Shown: positions 1 to 15,500, counted from the stretch's first letter. The stretch: 64,000 nucleotides of DNA from Chrysomallon squamiferum (GCA_012295275.1 CM022679.1:26844850-26908849), one strand, 5' to 3'. Numbers and translations are program-made. Notes: generated by a model not told the origin, from the sequence alone.

Positions 1-217
1 CATTTATATGTTGCCTACATTTTTCGTTTTCTCTTTTTTCCATATGCTTTGTTACTAATCAAAAATTATTCAAAGAAATATATATTGCAGTAACTTGAAA
101 ATATACAAAATGAATTTAATCCTTTTATTGGTAGGTTTCTGGATTCATATTTATTGAGATTTTTCATAACTTGAATATACTTGGTGCATAATTCAGATCT
201 TTTGCTATTTATTATAG

Positions 218-3200
218 GATGTAAGCAGTATAATGACTGTGATGTGGTTGTCAAGATTTTGCATAATCATCCTGATAAAAAAAAGATGCTGGAATCATTC
301 ACAATGGTAAAGTTTACCACTTTTTTTTCTGTTTTCTTTCTCTTTTTATTATTTGTTTTAGTTGTTATCAGAAAACAAATACGTTACTTCCACTATAAAA
401 AAAATCTTTTATATTTCTTGTTTTTAATTTTTTGTGTTCCATACACACATTCAAAGCACATACCAAAGTCTTTTATGCTGCTATTGTGAAGCTTGAATGC
501 ATATGGGTCATTCCGTGTCAAATCACCCAATGGGTTAAACCCAACCGTCTCAGATTTGTATAAAACTTGGTATACTTGTTGACTGGGATCCCACAGCACC
601 AAATCTGACATATTAGCCCAATCGGATCAGTGGTGTGGGAGATATGGCCCACCGAATATTGAGATTTTTGGCAAAAATGGGCATGACCACCAACCTTAGA
701 ACCCTCACATCTCAGGAACTACTGGGCCAATCTTCATAAAATTGGTATTGTTGAAAAGGCAATATTGCAAGGATTCCAAATCTGCCATTTTTGTTCGGTT
801 TGGAAAATATTGGAGTACATTGACCTTTTGACCTTTGCTATGACCTTGAAATTGACGGTGTGGATCACGTGACCTTGAGATGACCTTTATTGAAATTTAA
901 TCTCCCACATGTTAACTAAAACATATACAAATTTCCTGGGTGTAATATTTTTGGTTTAGCCACAATATAGATTTAAAAAATGCACATACATGAAAATAAC
1001 ACATTTTCAGCCATTAACATCTGATTAACTAAAACCTGAATGATCGATTCTGGATGCTAGGAATCACCATCTTTCTTGATCATCGAGTAAGACTTTGTAG
1101 GCCTACATGTATGCATAAAGTTCACATAAACTTGAGAGAACTAGGTGTTCCATGACAGTGTGACTAAATATTTGTTGTGCTGCAAGAGAAAACCAGACTA
1201 AACACAAAATTTACAAATTTATTATTTATTTATTTTTCTGAATATAAAACTTTAGAAAAATATCTCACAAAACATCCCCTCAAAATGTACATGAAAGTGT
1301 GAGGTGATCACCAACCACTTAATGCCACTGTTTTAGCCAAGGCTAATCATTACCCCTCTCAAATTTGAATGCTAATGTACTTTTCAGAAAATACAAATAA
1401 AATGCCTTAGGTACAAAATATATATATAAAAATTAAAAAAATTACAATTCTATAAATTAGGGCATTCTGACATTCTGTGGCCTGCTACTCAAAATAGCTG
1501 TTTCCATCTTTGGCCTGATTTTCATGTGCTGGGTCTCATTTCAGAGTTTTGGTTTATCTAATAGTTAATTTCAAATATTAATTATGTCAAATCACAATAT
1601 TTGATCAGCTTGTATATGCTGTTGATACTTGGGTGTTATGTCTGTACAACACTGTGTCAGCTCTTGCTATGATGATGATTTTGCTCGACTTTTATGTCTA
1701 TATATTTTATCAGCTGATGCTGCAATATTGATGTTTTTTGAGTGTTATGTCTACGTAACATTTTACCAGTTCATACAATGTTGTGTGGGTGTATGGCTGC
1801 ACAAGTTTTTTGACATGCCACAGCAAAATATTTGAATTTCACAAATGATTTTATATTTTTTTCAGGAGATGATTTCATCCAGAAAAAAGCATCCTTTTTT
1901 GCTGCCATTGTTAGCTTATTGTGAGGAGAATCAAGAGGAAAATGGGTAATAACAAAGAAAATACAGGAATGAAGCTGATTGTGACATCAGGCCATATAAC
2001 GAGAATTATTGACTTGTTTACCAGTCATTCCTTTATCAACTAATCAAATAGAAAGGACCTTTTATTTTAACTTTTTTGTTTTTTAATTTTATATAAAATC
2101 TAAATGTTAACTGTAATTAATGGAATATATATGGCAAATGTCCAGATCAAACATCCATTGGCACTTAGTATGAAGAAATATATTGATAAAATGATAAATC
2201 TGACAGATTTTATGAATATAATCATCTGCCTTGTTATCATAAGAGACTGGAAATGAATACTGACTGCTGAATCTAGTTGTTACATTTACTGTGTTGACAA
2301 ATAAATAAAAAAATTGTGTTGTCTCTTTCTTAACACCAGTTTGGTAATTTTTTTCAGTAGTTGTTAGTTTTCTTATTTTATTAATTAAAATTTTTATAAG
2401 CATCTACAGATAGGATTCCAGTCATGATCTTTATTCAAGCAAGGCCTTAATAGATGGAACCCATCCACTCCCAAAAATGTCACTTAGGTGCAGAGAAGAA
2501 AATGTTTATCTTTAATTTTAAACTATTTATCTTTAATTTTTAAAATGTTTTATTTTAGATATATGTAGAATAAAATGCTAAATAAAGCATTTTCAAATGT
2601 TTAAACAGCTAGTACACTTTCTAACAAGATACTATGGCATGATTATTCCTTTACATGTATTAATCATTTGATGGTAAAGAAACGGTTCTATTCTTTCAGG
2701 CAGTACATTTTAATGTATCCATATATGAAGAATGAAGATCTTGATATCCGTTTAAAACATGTGTGGGATAAAAAAGCTACGTTATTGTTGGATGATTGCA
2801 TTCGCATTATGTACCAGGTGTCTGTTGGGTTAAAGTTCTTGCACACAAATCATGGAAATAACGGGTATGGAATTAACATGATCAATACAAGGAAGAAAAC
2901 AGTTAATTTATGCATCTTCAGTTTAGTTAAATATCTTGCTCTAAGTGAATGTGTTGATAGATAGATACATTTGCACATGTATAATTGCAAGGCCATACAT
3001 ATCTTTATATATATTGCAGGATAGATGATTTTAGAGTTTGTGTCTAAAACAGATGCTAGTTCTTAGTTTGATATGTATGTAATATTAAATAAGGTTAAGT
3101 CAGAACACATCTTGTATATCACAAATAATTAATCTGTCCATTGCTTTAGCTGTGGAATTTTAACATGAATATTTCCATGACATTTGTTTTCCCTCTCCCA

Positions 3201-6200
3201 CAGAACACAGATCGTACACAGAGATGTGAAACCAGCAAATATTTTGCTTGATGACAAGCTGAATGTTCGACTCAGTGATCCAGGAATAGCAAGAGAGCTT
3301 GGTGGTCAGACACATGTGACAATCATAAATTCAGTGGGCACTCCAGGATATGTTGATCCTGATGTTACAAGTTCAGGAGAGTTTAGACCAATAAACGATG
3401 TGTTTGGTCTTGGAGTGGGTGAGTGACCAACACACACACACACACACACACATTCCATTACCACAGGCATGCCTTAACACAAATATATATGTATGTACAT
3501 ATACATATACACATAATACCTACATAAACACACACTGACACACACACACAAACACACATACGCACATATATGCATTCACACACATTTGTGAAAGCCTGTA
3601 TGCTGTAGTAATAACATTTTATTATGTGATGTTTAGATACAAACACACACCAATATTTTTTTACAGATACATACAGACAATTCTATTCAGATTACAATAA
3701 TGTATTAAGTACCAATATCATCTTTAATCACAATGTTTTCCACTTTATATATATATATATATATATAATTTTTTTTTTTTTTTAATTTTTTTTTTCTCCT
3801 ATCTGACATGTTATTTTAAATTTTTCTTCCTGCTTAATTTAAGCATTCCTCAAGTTTAAGTCTCCATTTTGTTTTCTCGTCTAACTCAGATTTAATATAT
3901 TCTTATAACTATTTCACAGGTTATATTTTCATTACTGCTAAGTTTCTGTTTTCATGTTATTGCAGCCATATACTATTTGAAATCACTTCTATCTATAAGA
4001 AATGCCCTGACAAACTGCTGACATCTCTTGTGAGGTCTGCATCAGTGTTTTGTTTCTGCCAACACTGAGCAACATGCAGCAGGTTGATTTTTCAGTCATA
4101 GGGTAATGTTCTATTTCAGCCCCTTTTGTTGTCTGCAACAGCTGAAGTTTTTGCATGTACTTGTTATTTTTGTATACTCTAACAAAAAAGAAACGCAAAA
4201 GTAAATTTTATTGACATTGGGAGTATCTATCTAATGGATCAACAGAAAGCAGCAGAATGTTCAAATTTTACACACACTTTAGCAATTCATTAATACTGAT
4301 TGAAAAAGTTAAAGTTCAAGGTTACAACAGTATAATATCAATACCTTGTGTGCCCACCATGGGAGTCCAGAACTGCCTGACATCTCCTTCACATGGCAGT
4401 AATGATGTTACGAATTACACCTTGTGGAATGGTGGCCCACTCTGTAGTAATAATGCCAACTGAGCACGATTCTGTGGCTGTGGTTGATGCTGCCTCAGCT
4501 CTCTATCCAACTCGTCCCATAAATGCCCTATAGGGTTCAAATCCGGAGATTTAGAGGGCCAGGGCAGGACCTGAATGTTATTGTTGTGTAGGTACGCTGT
4601 TGTGAGTCTGGTTGTATGTTGTCTCGCATTGTGGTGGTGGAATACAGCTTTACCATTATTCATAATTGGAGCCGATTGCATTGTTTCATTGCATTTCACT
4701 CAGTCGTGGCATATGTTTGGTGTTGGGTCAGAACAAAAATAACGAACAGAAGTATTCGAAAACCTTGCATTTTTATAACCCTTGTATTCAAGTTTCATGT
4801 GCCGCATGTGCACATGCACTGGTAACGTGGTTTGCATGCGGGGATGTTTTGGCTAATAAACACGATCGTAGCCTTTATTTTGTGTTGCCTGCTTTTTGGC
4901 AACTGTAACAAAAGCTATACGTTTGAATCACCAAATGTCATTATATTCATAGTTTGTACATTGATACAGGTACCGGCAGCCTAGCCGATATAATTGGTCA
5001 AAGCTGTTAAATGTTCAGATTTTGTCCATTTTCCTCCACTCCCAAATCCCTTCTATAAATCCTACCATAAAAAACATATATGTGACTAAAGATCTTTATG
5101 TGCTCTTTTATATGGTGTTGTTGTTCTTGTTGTATGTTAAATCAGTTCTTTGTATGTGAGTGTTAAACACGGTGGGGGTAAACGCACTTCAGCGCCTGTG
5201 GTCAGCAATTAACAGCGTGGAGTAAAAAGTCCTAAAATAGGGTTGCTCTACAAACGCTTGGCTTGTTTTCACCAAAATGGCTTCAATGTTATTTTTAGCA
5301 CAGATAGGAGGGTCAAAGTTCAATCTTTCTAACCATGTGCATGTCATCGCTGGCAATGGCTTATATCAATAGTTGTCCAAAAATGTACTTTTTCATCACT
5401 TAACTTATTACTATCAATTATTTAATAGAGTGTAAATTGAAGCTGCTTATGTAAATAAAGTTGTGTTGTTCTATATAAATTGAAAATGTAAATTTATTTT
5501 ATGGGCTTGGAGAATTTTAAAATTCAAGTATGTCATTTGAAAAATCTTGATAAATTATTCACAACACAGGTTGAATTTGTCAAATAAGACAAAAACTGAA
5601 ACCACAGTGTCTATTTGAATGTTTAGTCGTTCTGCCGTGTGTCATTTTGAAGATTTTGGCATGTTCAGCATGTTATTGTGAACACACATACAAACATACA
5701 GGTCTGAAAAAAATTGAGCTCATTTAGTAAGTTGGTCCCATCACTCTTGTTGATTTTCAGCCTTTTGTGTCAATTACTTTTCAAACTACAGTTGGCCAAA
5801 GTAGCCCTTTCTGCTAATTAGCCAAAATAGGGCTAAAAAACAACCAAATACCTGTCGTACCGATTCGCATATATCTTTTTAACCGCTGGAGATACAGTCA
5901 TAATTTTTTGTGTGTTTTGTTTCTTTTTGCTACGGCTTTCATTATGTGCTAATTTTTTTCACATATGTGAAATTGAAGTCAGAAAAAATTTGCCTGCCAG
6001 TACCTAATTGATATGTGACAGTTTACAATAGTTACCTAAGAAATAAACTATTTTGCGTTTCTTTTTTGGGAGAGTATATTTTTTCACAATCAGTATTGAG
6101 TTCTTTGACTGTTCAGATTGTTGAAGTACATATCATGTAATGGTAGAACTCTGTTTTCAGTTATTATGGCCATAATGAAATTGGTGAGAAAAGCTTTCAC

Positions 6201-6310
6201 CCCTGGAAACTAATACTTCATTACAATTTAGCCTAGATTTAAAAAACATACACAGCAACACTAACAGTTTGGATTCTTGTTATTTTTTTTAAAACTTATA
6301 TCTTGTGTAT

Positions 6311-6345
<35 letters not shown>

Positions 6346-9300
6346 TGTTAGTTTCGATGATTTGACTTAAATTATGCTTTTTGAATTAGTTTATCAATAT
6401 AAATATGACCGAACTGCAATAAGTTTAATAACAACAATCTTCATTTCTACGAGCAACATTGGTTGGATATAAAATAGGACATGGAATATAAATAAAATGA
6501 ATATAAAAGATAATGACTTGAAAGTTATTTTGTTTATTCTAAATTATAAAAATCTACACAAGTTTAGTCCACTGTAATGACAGTCTCTGAATAAGTCAAA
6601 TTGATTTTACATTCCTGAATTAGTACTCATTATTTTAGTTTGTGTGTTTTGTGGAACAAATATATCACTGTTTTTAAGGGTTTTTTTTAGTTTAGATTTT
6701 AAGAATGTATACTAGTATTTCAAGTCTCTGAACACACCAAACTGATTTATATTCTTGTTTTTTATGTTGTTGTTGTTTTCTTTTGCTGTTGGTAGTGACA
6801 ATATAAGAAGACATTATTTAACCATATTAAGGAAATGTGCTGTATTTCATCTGTTCATTTTCAAATTGTTTGTTCTTTTGTGAAGTCTGTTGACTGTTTT
6901 GTGGAATTGTTTATTCATTTGTCAAGTGTGTTCAATGTTTTATGCAATTATTTGTTCTTTTCTGGCATGATCACTGCATTGTGGAATTTTTCACAATTTA
7001 ATTTCTGTTCACATTTACAATTTAAGTTACTGAGCAGAAACTTATATATTATGTTACTAATATCTGTGTAATATATTACTACATTTCAGTTATGTTGCAA
7101 CTGCTTTTAAATAAGCCAGCACAGATTCAAGTGGAAGAAAAAGGCAAGACAAAGAAGAAGAATTTATTCCAAATGTATAGAAAAAGACCTGAAAAAGACA
7201 TTCTGAAAGAAGTAAGAAAATTGTAGTACTTTTCTTTTATTACAAACAAGTTGATTTGTTTCCATTCAGAAATCTAATAAAAAAAAAAAACCTTTTTGTA
7301 TGAGTCATGTCCTGTGAAGAATGTTTCAGTGTTATAATTAAGGTTTGGTTTGTTTCACATTCACATTCGCTTGACCTTTGCAGTAGCCTGGGGAGTTTTT
7401 GGCTACTGGTATATCTTTCAGGAGGCTGAGAGAAAGGAAAGGTTTTTGTCTTTTTTGTGATACAGGTGCTGAAATTGTGTTTTCTTGTGTAAAGCTGTTG
7501 TGTGAATTCTTCCCAAATTCTCAGCCAAATTTTTGAAGAGTCTGAAGAGGCACTGATCAGCATATGTTATTATTTCACCATTGGTAATAGTTAAAATCAA
7601 GGACTTAGACCTTTCAGAGTGCCAAAGTCTCGCCATCCAATGTAACAAAGCTAATTTATCAAGGTTATGATGATTTCTCTCTGGTCACTGGATAGTTGAA
7701 TGAAAAAGAATCACTTGTTATGAACGCTGATGTGATCATAGTTGAAAACAAAAGCAAACGATGGAAAGCTGAAAACCTAGTTCTGTAGCAGTTGTTAAAG
7801 TTACACTAAATATCAGTAATAAGATGTACTCAGATGCCATTCATCCATATTTCATATGTTTGTATATTTCACTTTTTTGATGTTTTTTTTCAGGCTAAAG
7901 AACAACACAAAGATTGGCCAGAAAAATTATTGAAGAAATTTGTCAACTTAGCTTGGCAGGCAATAGCTGCTGCTGATGATCGAATTACTGCTGATAGTCT
8001 CTCTGGACAGCTGCGTGTGAGTTGGTCTGCAGATATAAGTATCAGATTGAATTCCTTTAAGCATTGTTGATTTGAGAAAACTGAAATTAGACTGATTTCA
8101 TTTCCAATTAGTTGGAAATGTGTTAATAATTTATTCTCCAAAAATTGAGTATGGCAATTATTTTAAAACAATTAAAAAGTTTAAAAATCCAGTAATCTCA
8201 TTCTCATACCCTTTCACTAACAGCAAGAAGCAATCATCTACAAAACTCACTTAAAAAGCTGGTAATTTCCAGATAACAGATTGATCCTGAAATATTAAAA
8301 GTATGCAGACCCTTTAGCTTATTTTTTCTTGGTTACATCAGTTATAGCATTAAACAAAATATCACTTTAATTAACTAGTCAGACTCTAGGAAACAAAAAC
8401 AAGAGAACATCAACATTGTTAAAATAAACCAAAAACCATTTCAAAATATCTTTTCTATCCTCTGTTCACTGATTTTAATTTTTTTGTTTTTCAATTTTTA
8501 TCTAATTTAATTTTACCTAATTTAATTTTCCTTCATTTATTTATTAATTATTATTATTATTATTATTATTATTATTGTTATCATCATCATCATCATCATC
8601 CTCATCAATGAAGGGACATGTTATTACTTGTAAAATATTCATGTTTCTTTTAATGTGATGTTTTATATAGAGGTTTGTGCATAATGCTAATATTTCAAAA
8701 TTTGTTTTCAGTCCGATTCTTTTACTACATTTCTTATTGGGAGAGAAGAAGGAATCTATATTGAATCTTATTGCTTGTGAAATATTTGTTTTAATTTAGC
8801 AATTTGATTTATATTTAAACAGGAACTTCTCATTAGTAACAAGGGTGAATTGTGGCAAGGTCCTTCACAGTTGACAATGTGTGTGTCTTGTTTTGGCCAG
8901 CCAATAGGTTAGTTTTATCTGTGGTTTTAGGATAGTTGAGATATTTACAATAACTTGATGTCGTGTTTATATCTTTGTTTTAATATGCATCACATATTTT
9001 TAACTGGAGTTGTGTATGTTTGTTTTCTTAATATTGTTACATACAAGACAGCATTCTAGCTGAAGCATAAATACATAAATAAAACACTTTACAATGTGTT
9101 TTAGAAAAACATTTGATACACTATAATTAAGTCAGTTCAATTTAGCTTTATGAACAGACTATGAAATAATTATTTTAGCAAAATTAAGACATCTGAAAAC
9201 AACAGATTTTAAAAAATAATTTTATAAATAAGATTAGCTTTTTGAAATTTGCCACTTGTTCAGTATATATATATATATAAACTGAACAATTGGCAAATTT

Positions 9301-9517
9301 TAAAATGCTAGTCTTTTTAAAATAATAATAAAAACTATTATTTATATATATATATATATATATTTTTTTAATGTTTCTCTCTAAATTTCAGTGAAGCTGA
9401 AGCCACATTCTCCAAACTGCAATGAAAACTGCGCTCGCTTTTGCCATAACTGTCTTTCCAGAAGCCAAGAAAACCCACTGTTCTGTCCACAGCATGGGGA
9501 ATGTCAACCACCAATTG
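218..9517 (+). CDS. Gene A kinase module 1 (IRAK/Pelle-like) with Cys-rich tail
   Basis: Eight exons. The beta3 lysine is present (CDVVVKIL, exon 218-306) and a plausible alphaC Glu opens exon 1866-1945 (EMISSRKKHPFLLPLL). The hinge LMYPYMKNEDL (exon 2700-2864) resembles the IRAK hinge, including a Tyr in the gatekeeper position. The catalytic loop HRDVKPANILLD (exon 3204-3418) is complete, while the Mg-binding motif reads DPG instead of DFG. The activation segment GTPGYVDPDV replaces the usual APE with DPD, and the alphaF region is INDVFGLGVVMLQLL. Exons 8823-8907 and 9392-9517 add a Cys/His-rich segment. The Gly-rich-loop exon should lie just left of the window. The key catalytic residues that can be seen are intact, so phosphotransfer is possible, though the DPG motif makes this uncertain. 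Confidence 0.8.
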
Positions 9518-12500
9518 GTAAGTACCTTAGTATTTTTTCTGTGTTGTCAGTAGCATTTGTAATCAGTGTTAACTTTAGAAATTACATTGTCAGTACATTC
9601 ACTTCAAATATTGTTATCTTAGCTTATATATATATATATATTTCAAAGTCCTGTCCAGCTATTGTTACTCTATTCGGATTCCTGATGTAAATTCCTAATC
9701 AAAAGAACATTTTATATAGTAATTAGCATTGTCAACAGCAGCACACAATTTTGCCAGTACTATCACTTCTTAAAGAATGACAGAAATTTTGCACACTTAA
9801 TAAATAATGTTGGTGTACTTTTTGTAGTTACTATACTCTATAGGCATCTAAATGAACAAGATTATTATTATTTTGTCAAGAAGCAAAAGTCTGCATAAAT
9901 ACATATGGTGCACATTTTGCATTGTCTTATTGATTGTTATGGCAGAGCGACCTAAAAAACTGAACTTTCTAAAGCAAAATTAATAGAAGAGTTTTCATCA
10001 AACCCACTGTGTAAACAGAAAGATTTAGCTGTGGAGGGTTCCCGTTGGGCTTGAAAAATAGGGAGAAGTGAGGTTTTGTAAAGGTGAAATGAGACAATAC
10101 AACAAAACCAAGCCCTTGTCACAAAACCGAAATTAAGCATCTAATGTTCGTTGTAAATAAAATTATCAAATGTTAACTGAATTTAACTATTACATGATTG
10201 TCATACAGTATTCACAGTAAATATTTCTAGTGAAAATAGTATCAACCTAGAAGACAGTGGCAGTTTTACATTCATTTTTCATTTGTGAATAAAACCTGGA
10301 AAATTAGTTTCAAAGTACTTTTTTTTTTGTTGAACGTCATAATAATTTGAGATCTGTGAGAGGTATTCTAAAAAAAAAAAACACAACTAAAAAATTTAAA
10401 CATTATTATTAGTAAAACATGATTGATAAAAACAGTGGTTACCAATATAAATAATGTACAAAAATAGATATATTGATTTCTGATACATAGTTATTAACAA
10501 TATCAAGAGTATTTAATATTAAAAATAATACTTAAAATTAAAATCCAGATTATTATAATTATTGTAGAAATTCAAAATGTGTACGTTTTGCATTCTGTGT
10601 GGCACATCTTTGCTTCCTGATAATTCAGTCTTGCATGACAAGTCAAGTTCTGAGGATAGTGAATAGCCAGGAGCTAGTTATTAATAATATCAGCAGTATT
10701 TAATATAAATTATGCAGTGAAGATGTAATCCGGATAATTGTAATTGTTGTAGGTCAAAATGTAATGGCATTCCCAGATGTGCCTGACTCATCATTGTTTC
10801 CTGATAATTCACTGGTACCGTCAGTGGCTAATGATTCATGTTCACAGAGTAGCAAAGAGCCAGTAGCTGGAGATAAAGATGGCCAACATGATAACATCAC
10901 AGCCAAAAAGATGAGCATAACAGAAATCAATCAGTATTTTAAGGAGAGTAATATATTGTGTTCTGGTGGAGGAAAAACTGTTTATAAAGGTTCAGATTTT
11001 TACTGCATGTTTAAATTTCATCTACATATAGAAAATGTATCCAGTTTCTTAAGAAGTTACAACACATGTTTGATGAAGTCTGCCAATTTTATTGATCTTT
11101 TCTATTTAATCTACCATCATAAAATTTAAATGTTGCCTACATTTATAATTTTCTTTTCTGTTCTTCTACTGTGTTATTAACCAAAAAATTATTCCAAGAA
11201 ATATATATCACAGTAACTTGAATTTAATCCTTTTATGGATAGAATCTGAATTCATATTAACTGAAATTTTTCATAATTTGTACATAAATGGTGATAATTC
11301 ATATTTTTGCTATTTATTATAGGACATAAGAAATATAATCACTGTGATGTGGTTTTAAGTGTTTTGCATAATAAAGAATCTTGTACAATGGTAAGACCTA
11401 CAACATATTTTCTTTTTTTATTTATTATTATCAATTGTTTTTTGTTTTTTTTGTTGTTTTTTTTAATTGATTTTTTTAAATTATTAATATTTGTTTGAGT
11501 TGTTATCAGAAAGCAAAACAGTTATTTCCACTATAAGGAATCTTTTTTCTTTTAATTTGTTTGTTGCATACACACATGCTAAGCACATACCAAAGTTTAT
11601 TCTGAAACTAAAATGTATATAGATATATATACTGATTGTGACATCTGTCCACATAAATTTATTATTTATTTATTTAGCTGATTTTAAAACTTTAGAAAAT
11701 TGCATCACAAAATAATTCTAGGGAAATTCCTTCATAATGTACGTGAATGTGTGAGGTGAAAATCAACCACTTAATGTCATTGTTTTAGCCAGATCTAATC
11801 ATTACCTCTCTCAAATTTGATAACTAATGTTTTGGACAGTTTGAGTAAAATCCTTTTGAGAAAATATAAATAAAGTGATTTATACTTTAAAAACGAAAAA
11901 GGAGTATTGGTTTCCTGAAGTAATTTTTATCTAATAGTGAATTTGATGAAAGTTTCAAGTTCACCATTTCAGATATTAATTATGTCAATTACAATATTTT
12001 ATTATCTCATACAATGTTGTTGATGGTTGAATTCTATAAATTAGCACATTCTGACATTCTGTTACTCAAAGTAGCTGTTTGTGACTTTGGCCAGATGTTC
12101 CCACACAGGATCACATTTCATTTCATTTCAATTTCTCTGGAGTAAATATTTATCGTTCACCATTTCAAATATTAATTTATGTCAAATTACAATATTTTAT
12201 CAGCTTGTACTATGTTGTTGATGTTTGAGTTTTATGTCTGTACAACATTGTGTCAGCTCTTGCTATGATGATGATGTTATTTGACTTTTATGTCTATACA
12301 TTTTACCAGCTCATACTGTGACATTGATGTAGTTTGAGTGTCATGTCTACTTAATGTTTATATTCTTGCACAAAGTTTTTGACATGCCACATTTGAACCA
12401 TTATTTTCTTCAGCAAAATATTTGAATATCAAAACTGTTTTGATGTTTTTTTCAGATGAAGATGGCATCCAGAAAAAAGCATCCTTTTTTGCTGCCGTTG

Positions 12501-15500
12501 TTAGCATATTGTGAGGAGAATCGAGAGGAAAACAGGTAATAACAAAGAAAAAAACGGGAATGAAACTGACTGTGACATCTGGCCACGTAACGGAGAATTA
12601 TTTACCTATTTATCAGTTGTTCTTTATCATACTACTACCTCTAGCTCAATTAAAACAGAAGCACAATGACCAAATAAAGGTTTTTCATTTTTAAGTTTTT
12701 CTTTAATTTTTTTGTTAAAATCCAAGTGTTGGATAATTAATGGAATGTGTATTCCAAATGTCCAGAACAAATACCAATTTTTACATAGTATGAAGAAATA
12801 CACTCATAAAAAGATAAATCTGAAAGATTTTATCAATGCAGTTGCCCGACTTCTTTTCGCTTTGAACTGAAAATAAATACTAACTGCTGAATTTAGCTAT
12901 TAATTTTAATTCTTGTATATATGCGTATCTCTTTGATTGTTAACACAAATTTGTTAATTTTTTTGTCTGTCGTTGTTAGTTTTCTTATTTTTTTAATTAA
13001 TATTTTTATAAGCATGTACAAATAGGATTCCAATCATGATTTTATTCAAGCCAGACTTTAATAGATGTCTGCAGAAAGGAAAATATTTATCTTTAATTTT
13101 CTTAAAAGTTTAATTTACAATAAAATGCTAAATAATGCATTTTTATTTGTTTACACAGCTAGTACACTTTCTAATAAAACTGTTTGGATGGATATTCCTG
13201 TACATGGATTAATGGTAAAGAAACAATTTCATACTTTCAGGCAGTGCATTTTAATGTATCCATATATGAAGAATGAAGATCTTCAAACTTATGTGCAGGA
13301 AAAAAAGGTGTTATCATTCGAGAATTGTATTCGCATTGTGTACCACGTGTCTGCAGGGTTAAAGTTCATGCACAAAGATGATGGAAATAACGGGTATGGA
13401 ATTAACATGATTAATATAAGGGAGGAATCAATTACAATTAATTAATACATCTTCATTTTAATTAAATTATCTTGCTCTTGTCTTTGCTTGTGTGTGTGTG
13501 TGTGTGTTGTGTGTATGTGGTCAGATAGATAGAAGTGTATATTTATAATACAACAGCATGCATAATCTATGTTTAAACAACATCTGTAGATGAATATTGC
13601 AGGAGTGGACTATTACAGAGTTTATTCCTCATTTGATAAACATATACTGATGTAAGTAATATGAAAAATGGTTGTCAGAACACATCTTGTGTATTACAGC
13701 TAATTAATCTGTCCACTGCTTTTTCTCTCCCACAGAACACAGATCCTACACAGAGATGTTAAGGCTTCAAATATTTTGCTTGATGACATGCTGAATGCTC
13801 GACTCAGTGATCCAGGAATAGCAAGAGAGCTTGACGATGTGACAATCGTAATGCCACCAGGCACTCCAGGATATGCTGATCCTGATGTTACAAGTTCAGG
13901 AGAGTTTAGACCAATAAATGATGTGTTTGGTCTTGGAGTGGGTGAGTGACCTGAAATATTATTAACCAACACACACATACACACACACATACATATTTAC
14001 ATAAGTGCACACATGCATATACACACACACACACAAACAAACACAAACACTACACATGTATACACAATCACAGACCCACTGATTAATACTGTAGCTTTAA
14101 CATTTTATTATGTGATGTTTAGATACAAACACACACCTGTCATTTATACAAAAACATACATACAAGTCTATTTACATTACAATCATAATGTATTAAATAC
14201 TGGTAGGAGTGGTATCATCTTGAATCACAATGTTGTATCTATATATTCACAATCATCGAGTTCTCTGACTGTTCAGATTGTTGAAGTACATAACATGTAA
14301 TGATAAACATTTTTCAGTTATCGTGGTCATAATAAAATTGTTGTGACTTTGTTTGTATTTATGGCTTTATTGTTATTTGAAATTGGTAAGAAAAGCTCTC
14401 ACCCTGAAAGCTGATATTTCATTACAATTTAGCCATGACTCAAAAAATACAAACAGCAACACAGACATTAACAGTTTGGACTCTTGTTATTTTTTAAAGC
14501 TAATTTGAAAAGTAGATTTTAAGACAAATCAACATAGCAAATCTGTGTGTGTGTGTGTGTGTGTGTGTGTTTGTGTGTGTTTCAATTATGATGACTTGTC
14601 TTAAATTATGGTTTTCTTATTTGTTTATAAATATAAATATGACTTAACTGCAAAAACTTTAATAACAACAATCTTCACCATTTCTACGAGCAAGATTGGT
14701 TGGCTATAAAATAGAACATGGAGTACAAATTAAATGAAAATATAAAAAGATAAAACTTGAAACTTATTTTGTTAATTCTTAATTATAAAAATGTGTACCA
14801 GTTTAGTCCACTGTAATTCCAGTTTCTGAACAAATTGAATTGATTTTACATTCCTGAGTGGGTACTGACTTATTTTAGTTTTTGTGTTTTGTCGAACAAA
14901 AGTAGCTCTGTTTTTCAGGAGTTTTTAGTTTTGATTTTATAAATCTATGACCTGTATTTCAAGTCTCTGAACATACGAATTTGAATCATATCCTTGTTTC
15001 GTGCAGGTTTTTTATTTTTTGTTGTTGTTGTTTTGTACGGTTTTTATGTTGCATTTTTTGCTGTTGGTAGTGATAATATAATGAAATTATATAACCATAT
15101 TGAGGAAATGTGCTGTATTTCATCTGATCATTGTTTTCAAATTATTTTTTTGTTAAGTCTGTTCACTGTTTTGTGGAATTGTTCATTCTTTCATGAAGTC
15201 TGTTAATTGTTTTCTAGAATAGGTTATTCATTTGTCAGCATGTTGTTCACTGTGTTGTGGAACTGTTCACAATTTGATGAGGTTCATTCACATTTACAAT
15301 TTAAGTTACTGAGCAGAAACTTATATATTATGTTATTAATATCTGTGTAATATATTACTACATTTCAGTTATGTTGCAACTGCTTTTAAATAAGCCAGCA
15401 CAGATTGAAGTGCAAGAAAAAGGCAAGACAAAGAAGAGGAATTTATTCCAAATGTGTAGAAACAGACCTGAAAAAGACATTATGAAAGATGTAAGAAAAT

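Noticed and set aside
2610-2699. Extra coding sequence upstream of exon 2700-2864, using the CAG/CTAGTACAC acceptor
   Set aside because: The preceding exon ends in phase 2, which makes an immediate stop (C-TAG or C-TAA) in copy 1 and gene B. The TTTCAG/GCAGTxC acceptor fits phase in all three copies and starts at the kinase hinge.
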